Assembly: GCF_032854445.1 (NCBI RefSeq)
Contig: NC_088296.1
Span: 7,846,206 to 7,910,205, forward strand
Length of the DNA stretch: 64,000 bases
Origin: Liolophura sinensis
Lineage: Eukaryota > Mollusca > Polyplacophora > Chitonida > Chitonidae
Direction of reading: 5' to 3'
Part shown: positions 43,319 through 57,453 of the stretch, piece after piece
How positions within the stretch are numbered: the stretch's first letter is position 1
Layout: the number at the start of each line of letters is the position of its first letter
Notes under the pieces: model-generated
The model's input: only the letters and a program-made list of their open reading frames with translations
Database searches by the model: none
What the model was told of the DNA's origin: nothing
Translations under genes and position numbers: made by a program

Positions 43319-44034
43319 CCACACAAAGGAGCCTTATCTGAAAATTAATCATCCAGACAGGTGGACAACAGGTGTAAGCTTAAGAGCAAAGAAAATACTA
43401 AAATGCAGTAGATGTCACATGAAAAACTATCACAGGCTGTCCCAGAATGCAGTTTCATTTTTCTTAGAGCTATTTTAAGCCTAGTAAAATGCATTTAGAA
43501 TATAGGATTCTGCGATGATGTAATCTTACGTACAAGTGTATGCCATTTTCCCTTGAAGTAGTTTGTTTCGAGGCCCTTTCTTTGGATGCCTTCATAACTC
43601 TATGTGTATACAAGAAAGTAGTTTGACATTTTTTTTTTCAGCTGAGTAAAAAAGCTTTAGAAATGTTGGCTTTTACCGTGGTCTGGTGAGACCCTGCCGA
43701 TAGCAATGACCTAACACATGGTGATGGCTCTACATGCACGGCTATACACATTTCCACGCAAAAATCAGTTTGTGTTTGTCCAGTGGTAAATATCTGAAAT
43801 GATGTCGTTGATCATAAATGATAAGAAAAGGCCACCGTAGAATCTAGCCTTAAATATATTGTTAACTGGGCTGATAAAAGAGCCGAAAAGAAGCATTCTG
43901 CGAACAGTACTATTGTTGTGGAACTCTCGTAAAACTCACTCCAGCCTTTAAATATGTAAGGATATGTAAGGATATACATATTTATGTGATCTGTTTGTGT
44001 ACAGAGTATGATAGAAAATGACATATCATTACAG
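43319..44034 (+). other. Unit 2 upstream of gene A2 EB exon
   Basis: Colinear with 476-1182. It carries the same possible decayed EGF-like exon near 43685-43780. Confidence 0.4.
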
Positions 44035-44337
44035 CCTTGTATTTGAACCAGCCATATATAATAAGGTGTGCTGGGCTCTTCGTGGTAAGCAATCCGGCCT
44101 CAAATCTGTGCGTGTGTTCTACGGAATATGTACCAGCAGCTGTCGGCATAAACTGTGTTTTAATTGGGAAATGTTTGCTGGGAGATGAGTGTGGACCCGT
44201 GTGTGTTTTCAACTCTGAACAAGTCTGTGTGGTCGGGGTTTGCAGGTGTAAGCCGAACTTAAGGCCTCTGACCAAGGAAGAGATCCGTGCCCGGGATAAC
44301 CCCTAAGGCCAGTGTATAAACAGTACATACTCATCTG
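44035..44337 (+). pseudogene. Gene A2, EB-like exon with premature stop
   Basis: A 303-nt exon with the same acceptor and donor as at 1183 and the same cysteine frame. It carries TAA at 44304-44306 where gene B has a CAA codon. In A1 a 12-nt in-frame deletion removes exactly the neighbouring bases including the T of this stop. Gene A2 cannot encode the full protein through this exon. Confidence 0.65.
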
Positions 44338-46655
44338 GTAAGCATGTGTGGCAGCTCATTTAGCAAATTGATTTCTGCAAAAAACGTTTGAGTTCTATGA
44401 GTTCAGCCGGTAGATCTGGACCTGTGTAAGACAAATTCAGACCATGGGAAGATAAACTGGTTATTTTTGCCACACTGAACACAACAATTGCTCCCACTTT
44501 GACCCACTATTCAACACCACGTCTACCATCACACGAAAAGGCCAAATCAGAGCCAAAATTAAGCCCTTTTGAACCATCGTAGACACTCTTTGTTGTATTC
44601 TCAAAATCCCATAATGTAAAGCCAGCCAATTAGATTTGAGGAGAATTGTTCCCCTTAAATGCCTAAGAATGAGCATTCCTTTCAGTAGGATTTTCAAAAC
44701 TACTGCTCCCCGCACCCTGCAAACTATCGCGTGGCGATAGATGCCATAGAGATATGACACAGATATAGGTCACAGATTTGGAACCAAGTGTTTTAATAAA
44801 TTAACAGTTCTGAATGCTGATATTTTCGAGAAAAAAAAAGCTCGTCATTTTAACGCACAGTAATGGGCTGTATGTTCACGTAAATTACCGATATCCTCAT
44901 TTTTTTCTGGAACTATATTCTAATGAAATGTGTGGTTCGGTTCCGATCGGTTCGCACTCTTTACACCACTCATTTAATAAAACATGTAAAGGCTCACTCT
45001 TTGTATATCCTCTATTTATACATATGCTTAAAACTTAGAAACGTTTTAAGACTGACCTCCGAATACAGGTGAAAACAAGCCGAATTGTCAAGCATTAACC
45101 ACATGGTATCTGCCATTCCTGGTCAGTGATGTACTATTTGGCATGATGCTCAAAGTAAACAAAAGTTAAGACAGAAGCTGTTAACACATGGATCAGATGG
45201 ACTAAGGCTACCAGTGGCATCGGCAACGACTAGTTTGAGCCTATCAACAACAATTATTATAATGCCATCTCTAACACCAGCAGTTACAAATACAACTGCC
45301 AATGCCTTGGGAGTCGGTATGTTATTATGTTTTCCTATTTATTCTTACTGATTAGTTGGTGCGTACTGCAGTTTCTTGTTATTCTCACTCTTTACGATTT
45401 ATATGTTCTGATTTATTTATTATATTGTTAATTAATTTATTGATTTATTTATTGATTGTTTTATTTATCTAACTGGTGTAGTACGCTGTACCTAATAATA
45501 CAATGTATTCGATCTACACGACAACTGGCAACATTAAGTCGGACGTAACCCAGGATTCTTAGTTTCCATCAATCTGGTCATCTTAATACCCTGACTTAAC
45601 GTTGGGGAAAGAAAAGGCAATACACAATTTTGTTTGTAAATTGATATTGACACAAGAAAGTCGACAAGATATTTTCAATGAGTTCTTATGGAGCATGACG
45701 CCGTTACCCCAGTACACGTAATTTGGCAATATGTCAGAGTACCTAATCTGACAATATGTGACAACGGCATATACGGATCTGACATCATTCAATTCATGAA
45801 ATTCTACATTGAAGCTTAATTTTGGGCCAGGGATATGATCTTTTCATCACATCATGAATACTATCCAAAACTTTCAATACCAAAAACTAAGCATTTTAAT
45901 GATACATTTTAACCTTTGTGAGTAGAAGCTTTGTGTAATCAGCCCCTGAGCGCGATTGTTCAAACCTTTCTGAAGACTCATCAGCAGATTTCACTCTAAA
46001 CCAAGTCTACACTATGGTACTTGGTCCAAACATTATTATGTTTCAGTGTATTACATATAAACTAAGGTTGCTGTTGCTCCATTTGGTCTCTGCACAACTA
46101 TAAGTAGTTGAAAATTTTGTTGAAAAATGATAAATATTATAAAAAAGCCCACACCCATGGCAGATAGAACGTCTGACTTAAAACTGTGTTCAGTGTTCTG
46201 CTACTTGGGTAGTACTCACTAAGCGGTTTTCTACATTTGCCTGCTTGATGCTGTTGTTTGAGATCCCTAATTGTGGCGGTAACCAAAACCTCGCCTAAAG
46301 CGAGTACACAAGATATATGATACCTCGACAACGCAATATTAGTAAATGGCCTGAACCAGATCCTTGTCTGAACTTCTTAGGAATCTTGTCAGACTGTAAC
46401 GTTTAGTCCTAACCTCAGCTGAATCCTGACAAAATTGGGGCGATCTTGTTTGGAACAATTTTGTCAGAGAAACGATGACCACATACCGATTACACAGAGA
46501 ACTCTCACCATACAGTCAGGAAGCATTGGGAAGAGAAATGCCACATCTGTAAATGAAACTCTGAAATTTGATCAAAAATGAATAAATGCAAAATTTAAAG
46601 AGGAAAAAAAACACAAAATTTAACATGTTTGTAGAATGTACTGTATGTTTTGCAG
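44338..46655 (+). other. Gene A2 introns, with candidate stalk exon 45284-45316 and old SINE
   Basis: Colinear with 1474-3773. The 33-nt candidate stalk exon keeps both splice sites and its frame (TNTTANALGV). The old SINE fragment is at about 45413-45558. No transmembrane exon was found. Confidence 0.4.
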
Positions 46656-47049
46656 AAGCCACCGACATTTAAAAAAGCCGGGCACTGGGACGCATTCTAA
46701 TGGAGACCCCATTCCGGACAGCACAACTGAAGTAGGAAGTACTTCTGATGACGTCACCAACACGACAATTTCGGAAGGGCACGCACCCAGTAGGTACCTT
46801 AATTTGCGCCTTGCTGGTGACAGAATCGATATGTTGTGTATTGGTCTGGTATCAGCTTCTAGCTCTGAAGAAACTGAAAATGCAGCCTTATACGACAACG
46901 TCATCGAAAATACACCTCAACAACGCAATATGCAATGTGGCCGGAACAACGATGCTAATAAGCTGTGTCGGGCAACATCACACAGCAATGGACTGAGTGT
47001 CATATATGTACCCATGTTTATTGGTACCCTGGCCAAAGCATACGTCTAG
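46656..47049 (+). CDS. Gene A2, cytoplasmic-tail-like exon, end replaced by minisatellite
   Basis: Counterpart of 3774-4167, open to TAG at 47047-47049. Its ITIM-like site now reads SRYLNL, still fitting the consensus; ALYDNVI replaces ALYDSVI. The last 15 codons come from the minisatellite, as in A1, so the replacement predates the unit duplication. Confidence 0.55.
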
Positions 47050-48150
47050 CAATGTTACTTAGCACACCGACCAGGTCATGCGTGTACCCATGTTAACACG
47101 TATCCTAATCATGCTGTATATGTAGCCATATTATCAGGTACCCTGAGCAGGTCATACATGTAGCCATGGTAACTCGTACCCCGACTAACTCACAAATATG
47201 CCCGTTTTAACTCGTACCTTGACCATGTCATACATGTACGGTACCTATGTTAATTGTACCCTGGCCAAGTCGTACATGTACCTCTTTTAACTCGTACCCT
47301 GACCAAGTCATTCATGTACCCATGGTAACTAGTACCCTGACCAAGTCTTACATGTACCCAGGTTAACTTGTAAACCGGCCAAGTAGTACATGTACCCATG
47401 TTAACTCTTACCCTGACCAAGTCACACATGTACCCAGGTTAAGTTCTATCCTGGCAAGGTCGTACATGTACCTTTGTTATCTCGTGCCCTGACCAAGTGA
47501 TATATGTACCCATATTAACTCATACCCTGACCAAACCTGACTAATTAGTGCATTTATATAATATGCAGGCGAGCAGATCCCTTAATTTAGGAATGATATC
47601 TAGCACTTTCTTGTCTTGTGTTTTTGGTTTATTTATTGATTTGATTGGTGTTTTACGCCGTACTCACGAATATTGCGTCCTTGAAGTATTTCACATAAGA
47701 CATTGTATGTAACAGTTCGGTATTCTTCCGATTATAAAACTCGTGGATTTTCTGCCCTTTCATGTTCGCTGTTTAAGTCGTACATATACCCATGTTAACT
47801 CGTCTCTTGTTCAACTTGTACATGTACCCATGTTAACATGTTCCCTGTTTAAGTCGTACATGTACCCATGTTAAGTCCTAGCCTGACCAAATCGTACATG
47901 TATCTATGTTAACTTCTGCCCTAACACAGTCATACATGTACCTATGTTAACTCGTACCCTGACCAAGTCTTACACGTACACATGTTAATTCGCAACCTGT
48001 TCAAGTCGTAAAGGTACCCATGCCAACTTGTACTATGTCTAAGTCAAACACATACCTATGTTAACTTGCACCCTATTCAAGTCGTATTGTTACTTATGTT
48101 AACTCGTACCCTGGTCAAGTAGCACATGTACCTATGTTAACTCGCACTCT
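46998..48150 (+). repeat. Minisatellite, 38-bp family (unit 2, two blocks)
   Basis: Blocks at about 46998-47540 and 47765-48150 with the same spacer arrangement as in unit 1. Confidence 0.88.
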
Positions 48151-50182
48151 AACCAAACCTGACTAATTAGTGCATTTATATAATATGCAGGCGCATAGAT
48201 CCCTTAATTTAGGAATGATATCGAGCACTTTCTTGTTTTGTGTCTTTGATTTATTTATTTGTGTTTGATTCGTGTTTCACGCTGTACTCAAGAATATTGT
48301 GTCTTTGAAGTATGTCCCATAAGGCATTAAACGCAATAATGTCTTACGGTATTCTTCCGATTATAAAACTCGTGGATTTCCTGCCCTTTCGTCGTATTGC
48401 GGTGAGAATGAGAGGTCGAAGTCCTTCATGATGAGGTTGACAAAAGCTTGTGTTGCTTCAGAATGTTGTACACGTAAAAATCCTCGTGAGTACTCTGCCC
48501 AACTTTGTGGGTTTACCTTGGGGTTGTTATACACACAGAAATATGAAGCTCTATTGTTCTCGCTCAGTCAAGCTTGAGAATCATGCCCTCGCTTTACCTG
48601 ATCACGTGGCTTGACCTGACGAGATTAACCCAAGCGCTACTGAACAGATGACGAAGACAACGCCGTAGCAGGGACAAAATACGTCAAAATATAAAAGTTA
48701 GATTCTAGAAACGGTCACTAAATTCAGCATAGAGTGTTTGCCCATGAGCAAATGTAACCATTGTGAACTCGACGGGATTTAACGCTGAAGTTACTTGTCC
48801 ATTTCTTGTGGCACGACCAAGAGAGTAGGCAATATGGCGTCTTCGCGAATGTGCGTTTGCTGGGGCAAAGGGGTCATATTTCCGTTTTACCTAAAGAAAC
48901 CCCAGCCCATCACTAGCCTGAACACCGCTGACTTTCCCTCAACTCGAATTCAGAAAAGGTACCTGTAGTAATTATATGTTAATATATTTTCATACTTTCC
49001 TTGTGATTTTAGTTTTTACCCTTGTGCTATAGATTTGGAAAGAAAACTCAATTATTTGTTTAACGCTCGTAGTCCTTTCGTTACATAATTGTGCGTATTC
49101 CGTTGACGTAGCAAGTATGGCTGATTTTACAGACATCTGAATAGAGGCGACACTCTAAAAGAAATAGGCTATAATAAACAGTTTTAAAAGAGACATATAT
49201 ACACTAATTAAAATGAAATACAAAATACAGCATGCAGCCCACCGCTCTTATATAGTCTAGTTGAGTTCTTTCAACGTCAACTGCAACAGGTATATGTAAG
49301 ACACTATTCCAATACATTTAGTGGATCTAGCCAGGTTGGAACTAAGGCAAGTTATATATACGTCAGAATAAAAATCCTTACCTTGATGTCACATGCATGT
49401 CCGATGAAGGTTGTGATAATTTTTTAAATTATTGCATTATTTATTTGAGTGTTCATTTTATTTATAATAATTCCAGATTGTTGGCAGTTATACTATAATT
49501 CGTGTCTGGAACAGAGAAATTATAATTTGCAAGCGACAAAAGTTGATTTGCAAAAGCATGATGACACTGACGATCATGCAGTAGCCCCCTATTTGCCTAT
49601 ATAGATGAGATTATAGCGTAGCTGTTATGAATGTTGAATTATGTCGGGGCCTAGAGTTTTAAAAGTCAGGGGTTAAAAAAAACTGTTTCTCCCTAAAAAA
49701 CAATTTTTTTTTTCACCATATGAAGCTCATTTGCCACCGTCTTAGTAATATTTTATTAGGTGAACTCAGTGAACTAAAGTCTGGAGGGGGGCAGAGAGGG
49801 GAGGGGGCGGGGAACATGATAGTTAAATGTTTTAATAATATATACTCCATGATACACTGTAACTTCCGTGTTCGGCGCGAATAGCCGAAGCTGCACGAAG
49901 TGGCCACGAAGCTTAACAAATGCCGAACTGGGTTCAGAGGACTCTTTGTATGTACGTTTTTACGACTTTTGTGAATTCAACAAAAATATTATCACAACAA
50001 AACCAGCGAATATTTTATACCTCTAAAATATACAGGAGTATATATGTTGAGGACACAGTCCTGTATATGTCATGCATTAGTGTGTCTTAGTTTTGCCAAC
50101 TTCGTATAAGGCACAAACATATAGGCGTTTTTAGTACATAGCAAGAAAGAAGTGCAATTGTTTTTCAGTCGAAAGAGAAGAG
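48151..50182 (+). other. Intergenic before gene B2
   Basis: Colinear with 5226-7187. About 75 bases at 49883-49955 ('agccgaagctgcacgaagtg') are extra relative to unit 1, and resemble 36972-37010. Confidence 0.45.
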
Positions 50183-50225
50183 ATGTCTGCCTTTGGCCTT
50201 TCCTCATCATTTCTGTTTGCGATAA
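50183..50225 (+). CDS. Gene B2 exon 1, signal peptide
   Basis: Counterpart of 7188-7230: MSAFGLSSSFLFAI, 43 nt, donor 'gtaagt', phase 1. One Cys of B1 is Phe here. Confidence 0.6.
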
Positions 50226-53200
50226 GTAAGTTACTTTATTGATTCACGTGCTGACTGACGGACTGCCAGATGGACAGTCATGTAATTGTAGACATCTTTG
50301 CTAAACTAATCACCTATTATAGCAGAGAACATAAGACTCGATCAGCCTGGTAATTGCATACTATCTAGTTACTCGGTAGCATTTAATTGCGACTTTTAGT
50401 TAGTCTTTGCGTCATGTTGTTTACAGTAATGACAAGCAGACTGGAGTGTTACTAGACCATGTTTTAGCTGGTCAAGCGGTCATCTAGTGAGTCAACAATT
50501 CAAGCGGCGTTGAAAAGTTACATGTTAGGAATGAAATATTTGCAAACGTATGCATACATTTGTAAAAGTCTCTCTAGTTCATTCTGAGACAGTGGCACTA
50601 ATGTCGTAAGTTAGAAGTAAAGTCTAGTGTTAAAACTCAAGATAAAGGCTTGTGGAAAAGTTTTGGAAATTTCGGAAACTGTTTCGGAAACGCATATGAC
50701 ATTGAACAACACAATGTGAAAATAGGTGAAAGTGGAAGACTTAGACTGCTTAAGATTTACAATGAAATACTTTTTCGTGAAAATGAGGTCCTATATAGTG
50801 CCTGCTTCACGTAACAGTCGCAGCAAAACGCTTGGCATAACTTCTGTCACAACACAGAGTGAAGGGTTGTTTAGTAATTGTTTGATCCAGCGTTACGACA
50901 GCTGTGTACAACGGACTCCTGTCCATCTGATCTGCAGGGGTCAGATCCTTAACCAATATTGTCGGTCGTACCTATTAAACTCCAGATGTATCGAGTGCAG
51001 TTTTAATTCAGTAAGTTTGTAGGTTACTGGGCGAGGGCCGGTTGTTTTCTCCGGACACTCTGGTATCCTTCAGCAGATATAAATCGGGGAAAGAAGTCCT
51101 AAATATCAATAAACTAAATATAACAAACACATTCCAATATCTTGACAACTGTCAGTTTTGGATACGTGAGAATAAAATGTCACATATTGAGGCAACGTTC
51201 CAGTTTTGAGTGGCATTAACGTTATAGAGGAGCCATCCCGACAAGTGTGTCCAAGATTTGTACCTTTCAAATAAAACCAAATGTTTGTTTAAATCCGCAA
51301 GTATTGACGACAGTTCTCATCGCCTGAACCCAGCTTTAGACTTTCTTCTTTACATTTTAGTCAAATGACACAGTTTAATACAACCAGGTGTCAAGGCAAA
51401 ATGATCCCACCGGTCTTCTATACTCATTCAGTTTTATTAAACACGCTCTGTTCAAAGGCTGTATCCGGGGTTATCTGAACAAGTGTAATTTAATAAGTGA
51501 ATTACAAGTCAGGTTTTGAATCCAACTTGTGATTTCTCTATGCGAGTGTGACTTTGACTTCGTATGTTGGTCCATGGGGAAATACACTATGGCTCTGAAT
51601 AACTTTTTTTCAATACGTAAACATTCCGGAGTATTTATCTCACAGAAAGGATCATTTCACACTATCCACGAAAGTAGTTCGATTTTCCTTTACAACTGTA
51701 TTAAACCGAGTAAATGTATTCATGACTCTAAATGTAAAGACCTACAATTCTTTTGAATTCGTTTCAACTGAGGAAAATGCAACTGAGGTATTATCTTCTA
51801 CCTGGTCTGTAGGGATCTCATTATATACGTACATTTTGGCTTGAGTAATTCATTCGGAAAATGGATGCATATGTAGCTACCGTATGTGTATGCATTCTGC
51901 ATGCTGAAATTACCCTGTATTAGTTAACTATTAAACATATGAAGTGACGCCATTGATTTCAATATGGAAAGTAAAACCCACCATAGAATCTACTCTTTCA
52001 AATATATTTCTCCACTCGGTTGAACAAATAATAGAAAAAAAAGATTACAAATATTTTTTCTGGACAGTTTTATGATGTTTGTACATTTGACATACACATT
52101 ATGCTATTGTTTTAGTTGACTTCAACAAATATCCACTTGACTAACACCAGTAACTGCTTCCAGGTTAAAGAACATAGTTATGCGTAAATAGATCATTTCC
52201 TTGATCCAAAAGTCAAAGTTTCACCCTTGATATTCATGATAGGTTAAAACGTTTGACACCCAGTGGAATCCTTCCAGTTGTCTGACCGTACGACCATCCA
52301 GCCTGCAGATGGTCGTGGATATCGGCCGGGCTCTGCCCGGTTTCCTACCACCATAATGCTGGCCGTATAAGTGAAATATTCTTGAGTAAAATACCAATAA
52401 AATAAAATAAATAAATAAATCCATATATTTGTCACTCTCGTATGTATACGTATATATATTTCTGTATGTTAAAATGACTTTTGATTAGTTAACTATTAAA
52501 GATCTGAAGTGATGCCATTGATTTTAATGTTGTATGGAAAGCCCACCGTAGAATCTAATGTTTTAAATATATTTCTCTTCTTGGTTGAATAAATAATATA
52601 AAAGAGAATCGAACTACTTTCCTGGACAGTTTATTGATATTTGTACATTCAACATACGCATTATGCTATTGTTTTAGTTGACAGGTATCCACATAGCTAA
52701 CACCCATAACTACTTCTGGGTGAAAGGACATAGTTATTTGTAAACAGATCATTTCCTTGTTTCCGAAAGTCAAAGTTTCACCCTTGATGTTTATAATTGG
52801 TTATAACATTTAACACCCAAGGCATTTGATTATCAAAGCAGTATATACCAAAGGGGAAACCAACCAGCTGTCAATTTCACAAACATATAAACTTAAATCT
52901 GAGCTTAATCCTTGTATGTGCACATTGGTCAGAAGTTAAGGAACAGATGTGCTAAACAGTAATACTGTTGGGAACTCAAGAAAATCTCGACTTAAACATA
53001 GTCGTTCAATGTCCTGTTATTCTGGTGGTTTTTTTTTTTATATGTATAGCCCCTCATACAACTCTGTGTTCAATATATCCTAGTGTTAGAGCCCAAACAA
53101 TGAAGTGTTAGTGCAGAACAGTTCCTTTGTATGTATCTTTGGGGTTTTTAAGTCGTACTTTGCACAATTTTTCAGGCTTGTGACGACAAGGGGAGATGTG

Positions 53201-53560
53201 TTGTTTATACATATGCTGTGTGTTCTTGTGGGAGAGAACGTCCATGCTGCCATGGTGCTGCCGTCACTGAAGTTTTATGCTGAAGTCACCACACCCAGTC
53301 ACATTATACTGACCCCGGGCCAGCTAGTCAGCTTCCCTTTATCTAACTTCTCTGTGCCCAGCACCAAGGAAGAACAGTTTGTGGTCATATCTGAATACAA
53401 ATTATTCTGTTTAATTCATCTCCCACAGATTCTAATCTGGGTTTGTTTCACAAATAGAACAATCCGTCTGTAGGATCAGTGTGGAATACGTGTACATCAT
53501 TTTTTTATCTGAACTGCCTGTAATGACTTCGTTGTCTCAAATGTCACAATTTGACTTCAG
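50226..53560 (+). other. Gene B2 intron 1, no viral element
   Basis: Colinear with the B1 intron but without the 12-kb block. The site matching its edges lies at about 52258-52462 and holds a SINE fragment (52282-52425). The two ~400-bp direct repeats lie on either side of it. The decayed EGF-like exon is near 53175-53290. Confidence 0.6.
52282..52425 (+). repeat. SINE 3' fragment in unit 2
   Basis: Body and tail only ('ggccgggctctgcccggttt', then 'ataccaataaaataaaataa'). It occupies the interval that in unit 1 is taken by the viral block. Confidence 0.8.
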
Positions 53561-53731
53561 TGTTGACGGCTACAACTACAACAAGAGCTGATGTCAGCGG
53601 AATTTTATCACCTTGTGATGTCAACAGTGAATGTCCCGACCATGCCAGCTGTCTTCATTTTGTCGACAGAAAACAGTGCGCCTGCAACCAAGGATACGTG
53701 GCGGATCTCAATTTGCGAGTCTGTGAAACAG
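53561..53731 (+). CDS. Gene B2, EGF-like exon
   Basis: Counterpart of 22368-22538, 171 nt, phase 1 at both ends, all six cysteines kept. Residue differences lie outside the cysteines. Confidence 0.7.
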
Positions 53732-53894
53732 GTTAGACAAAGAAAAGTAAAACCTACTAACACAAACATTATGTGTAAAGTTCTTAAAACAAATTTTGTC
53801 TTTTTTGTCTAAAGTTACGGCTCGATATAAAGATATACAGCTTTGTGTAATCTGTTTGTATATAGAGTATGATAAACATGACATATCATTCCAG

Positions 53895-54197
53895 CTGTGC
53901 ATTTGAACCAACCGTGTATGACGAGGTGTGTTGGGTTCTTTGTGGTGTGCGATCCGGGTTCAAAGCTCTGCGTGTGTCATACTGAATATGTACCAGCAGC
54001 AGACGGCAAAAACTGTGTTGAGAAAGGCAAAGGATTGTTGGGAGAAGCATGTGAAGCCGGGTGTGTTTTCAACCTCGAGCAGGTCTGTGTTGACGGAGTT
54101 TGCGTATGTAACTCTAGCTTAAGGCCTATGACCAAGAAAGAGATTCGTGCCTGGAATAATCCTCAACGTCAGTGTATAAACAGTACATACTCGATAG
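53895..54197 (+). CDS. Gene B2, EB-module-like exon, intact
   Basis: 303 nt, phase 1 at both ends, acceptor 'cattccag', donor 'gtaagc'. It is in phase with the preceding exon and open throughout. The cysteine pattern is C-V-x-C after a CDPGSK loop, then LLGEAC-x2-GC-x6-C-x3-GVCVC and a final Cys, as in EB modules. It carries the 22 nt missing from B1. Confidence 0.7.
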
Positions 54198-54796
54198 GTA
54201 AGCATAATCTGCTGGAAAGTTCTTGATCAACTTGCAGTCATAAAATTTATAAACTGAGTAATGCTAGAATGTATTCTGTTTTACAGCAGATTATTGCGTT
54301 AAATGGCACGCTCATATTCTAATAACTCGACATAACGGTTCTATTACACTAACAGAATATTGTGTTGAATATGACAGAATTGTAAGTTGTGATAACAGAA
54401 TTATCGATAAGATAAGAAACTTTCTGCAAAAATTAACAGATTATTTTTAATGTTGCCAGATTTCTGCCTTGTTTATTATTCCGACGCCTTATGTCGCATT
54501 ATCGACGACGGTTTTTGCCGCTTCCATTAACCTGGCCTCCTAAATCAGTAATATGGACGGAATGCGGAAAGAGGCACATCCCCTTGTTCTAAATTAATAT
54601 GCATACACAATAAAATAGTAGAGTCTAACATATTTTCTCATACTTCCTGCTTAAGAGATAGATTTAGAGCCGTTTTGCCCACAGCGCAGACTAGTGTTCA
54701 ATTCTGGGTTTATTATCACCCGATATTTGCATTTTGGGGTCATCGTGTACGTGATAGATATGTACATAGGGATAACAGCGCTGTCTATGTGGTTGA
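54198..54796 (+). other. Gene B2 intron, empty SINE site
   Basis: Colinear with unit 1 minus its SINE. The empty target is at 54542-54553. Confidence 0.6.
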
Positions 54797-55774
54797 TCAC
54801 AATGCAGATCGCCAGAGATTCTGAACGCTCTGTCCATACCTGCCAACGAGAATGTTATACTCATTGTAAACTTTGAGAAACTTAGAATAAAGGCTTTTGA
54901 TGGAGTATCCATGACAAACTAGTTTTTGAACTAGCAACTTGTGAAGCAGATTTAAGTCATCACAATTAACGCAAGATCTGACAAATGCTACAAGGCGAGA
55001 TATGTATACGCCATATGCAGGACCCTTTGGTATATTGCTATCCAAATGAGGATAACTTACAATATCAAAAATGAAGTTGTCCCACTTGTCGTAAAGGCGG
55101 CGTGAAAGGAGACCTTGTTCGTCTTTGTACAGATATAGATCCAAATAAGATGTACTATCAGGACTATCTGTTGTCTCCTTTAAATCCAATGAAGGCGGAT
55201 AGATTTCCTTCGCCGCTTCAGCAATATGGGGATTATTTAACGCCAGTAGATCATCAATATACCGCTTGGTAAATGAAAAGGATCGAGCTTTAAAGATATT
55301 ACTTCTAAGTAATTTCTGCATATAGTCGTATTCATAGGAAAATAGGTATAGGTCGTCCAAAAGAGGCGCTCAATTGGTACCCATTGGAATACCTATGCAG
55401 TGTTGGTAAATGGTATCAACGAATTTTACACAGATGGTATTAATGAGAAGTTCAAGAAAATCAATAAATAATGTAACATCCCATGACTGGTAACCTTTAT
55501 AAAGAGTAGAACTAAAGAAAACATTATTGCTTCTGACTTATATGTAACGATGACCTATTTTGGTAAATACGAAGAGAATTAACGACGATATTCTTTCAGT
55601 TAGATCTTTGTGAGAAATCGCAGTATAGAGGGTAGAGAAATCCCATGTGGATATATCTTGGTACGGTATATGCATTAGAGCATCAAGATCTACAAGAGTT
55701 GTTAAGTATCCACATGCAGTTGACTGACGACCATTGCGACAAATGACTGTGTATTGAGATAAAATGAACATCAA
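54797..55774 (-). pseudogene. Reverse-transcriptase fragment of a retroelement
   Basis: The minus-strand frame from 55774 holds motif A (STWDFSTLYTAI, residues 42-53). The frame from 55360 holds the catalytic RYIDDLLAL (residues 33-41), then a long conserved-looking thumb region (SNIPKGPAYGVYISRLVAF). The stretch between them (55361-55537) is broken. No integrase or nuclease was recognised; it could be a Penelope-type or other non-LTR element. Only its 3' end survives in unit 1 (23853-24031). Confidence 0.75.
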
Positions 55775-57453
55775 ATAACAAATAATATATTTTTAATAAG
55801 GTATTTAATTACAGTTATAAAACAGGTGATTTAATCTGACCAGCCCGGTTTGCTCCATCCATAATTAATCATAGAGGTTCTATTAGACTAACATAATATT
55901 GTGTTGAATATGACAGAATATTGTGTTATAATAACAAAACACATGCTTGCATCATTCCGCTAAGCAACTAAATTAACAGGTTAATTTTTTAAATGTGGCC
56001 TAGTTTTCAACCTGCCGTGTTTGTTTTGTCATATGACGCATGTGTGGCGACTGTTTTGCCGTCTTAAGTAACCAGGCCGCCTAAATCAGTAGTATGGACG
56101 TTTCGGAAAGAGAAACATGCATTTGTTCTAAATTAGTATGCATACAAATTAAAATAGTTGAGTCTAATATATTTCTTCTTCCTCAATGCTTGAGGGATCG
56201 ATTTTTAGGGCCGTTTCGCCGACTGCGCAGTCTAACGTTTCTTGGGACTAACAGTAATTCACCATGTTGTGTGGATATAGACATATACTCAACAAAAATA
56301 TAAGCGCACGAAGCGATATTAGGTTCTTTTCTCCCAGTGTTATATAACGTGTTAACTCAACAAGTACGTCTGTCCATACGTCTGTTTTCTCTATCCATGG
56401 AACTGATAACAGTTGTGTGCAGAAGTGAAATATTCTGGATAACAGCATTCTACAAAAGTAAATGAAATCAGTCAAAATAGAACATTTAACATATATTTTG
56501 GTCTTGGTAAACAGTAAGATAACTATAAACTCATTCTGTTAAATATAAAGAAAGGTCCACATCAGGCAAGTAATACCTTTGTTAATCATAGGCCTGGATA
56601 CATATTGCCTATTCCGCATCACTTTTGACTCGCATGGACTCGCCCTGCCACAACAAGACACATAATGTGTGCACACACCTAATGACTCCTCGTCGTCATA
56701 TGACTGAAAAATTGTTAAGTACGATGTAGAACCCCACGCATATACAGATACACAAACATACATATATTTTATATACAGGTATTGTTTCTTATGTATTATA
56801 ATAAAAGTCTTACAGAGAATAAAATCAAATCAGTGATGACAGTGACATACTTAACAGATGGTTACACGTATTACCTGTGAAACCCTGCCATTGGTCAATT
56901 TACCACAGATAGGAGGGTTTTACCTTTGTCTTCTCACTGTGCATGTATATACCTAATAGTAAATACATACAGACGCTCTCTAGCACCAAGTCTAAAGCAG
57001 AATTATGGACAAACAAGCAGTGTGAATAGTGAATTGAACAGCATTATACGTCAGTAATCTAGAATTGCTCAAAGGGCTATGTTGTCATCATATTAAACAT
57101 AGAATCACATTAAACAATTTAAACGCACTCGGCAAAGATGATTTTAACCAGTAAATTACTACTTTATGCAAGAATTCAACACGATAAAAGATTTAAAGGA
57201 TGGAGAGCAAAACCAGAGTAGTGACTTATGCGTGATACAAAACAAATGGTCACACGAGGTATTACCGGTGAAAACCCGCCATTTGTCAATTTACATCCGT
57301 TATGGTTTTATTGTTAATCTGTTATATAAATCCTTATATAGGAGGATATTTAACGATCGAGACTGTTTCTCATTGTTTGTTCACCATTTTTTTACGGTGT
57401 TCATCTTTAATTCAAGTTCCTGACTGCACTCCATTTGTGTTCTCACATTCCAG
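55775..57453 (+). other. Rearranged gene B2 intron; stalk exon not found
   Basis: A partial repeat of 54330-54520 lies at about 55870-56060. A SINE tail fragment is at about 56675-56740 ('cgtcgtcatatgactgaaaa'). The stalk exon of B1 (24735-24896) has no counterpart here. Confidence 0.5.
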
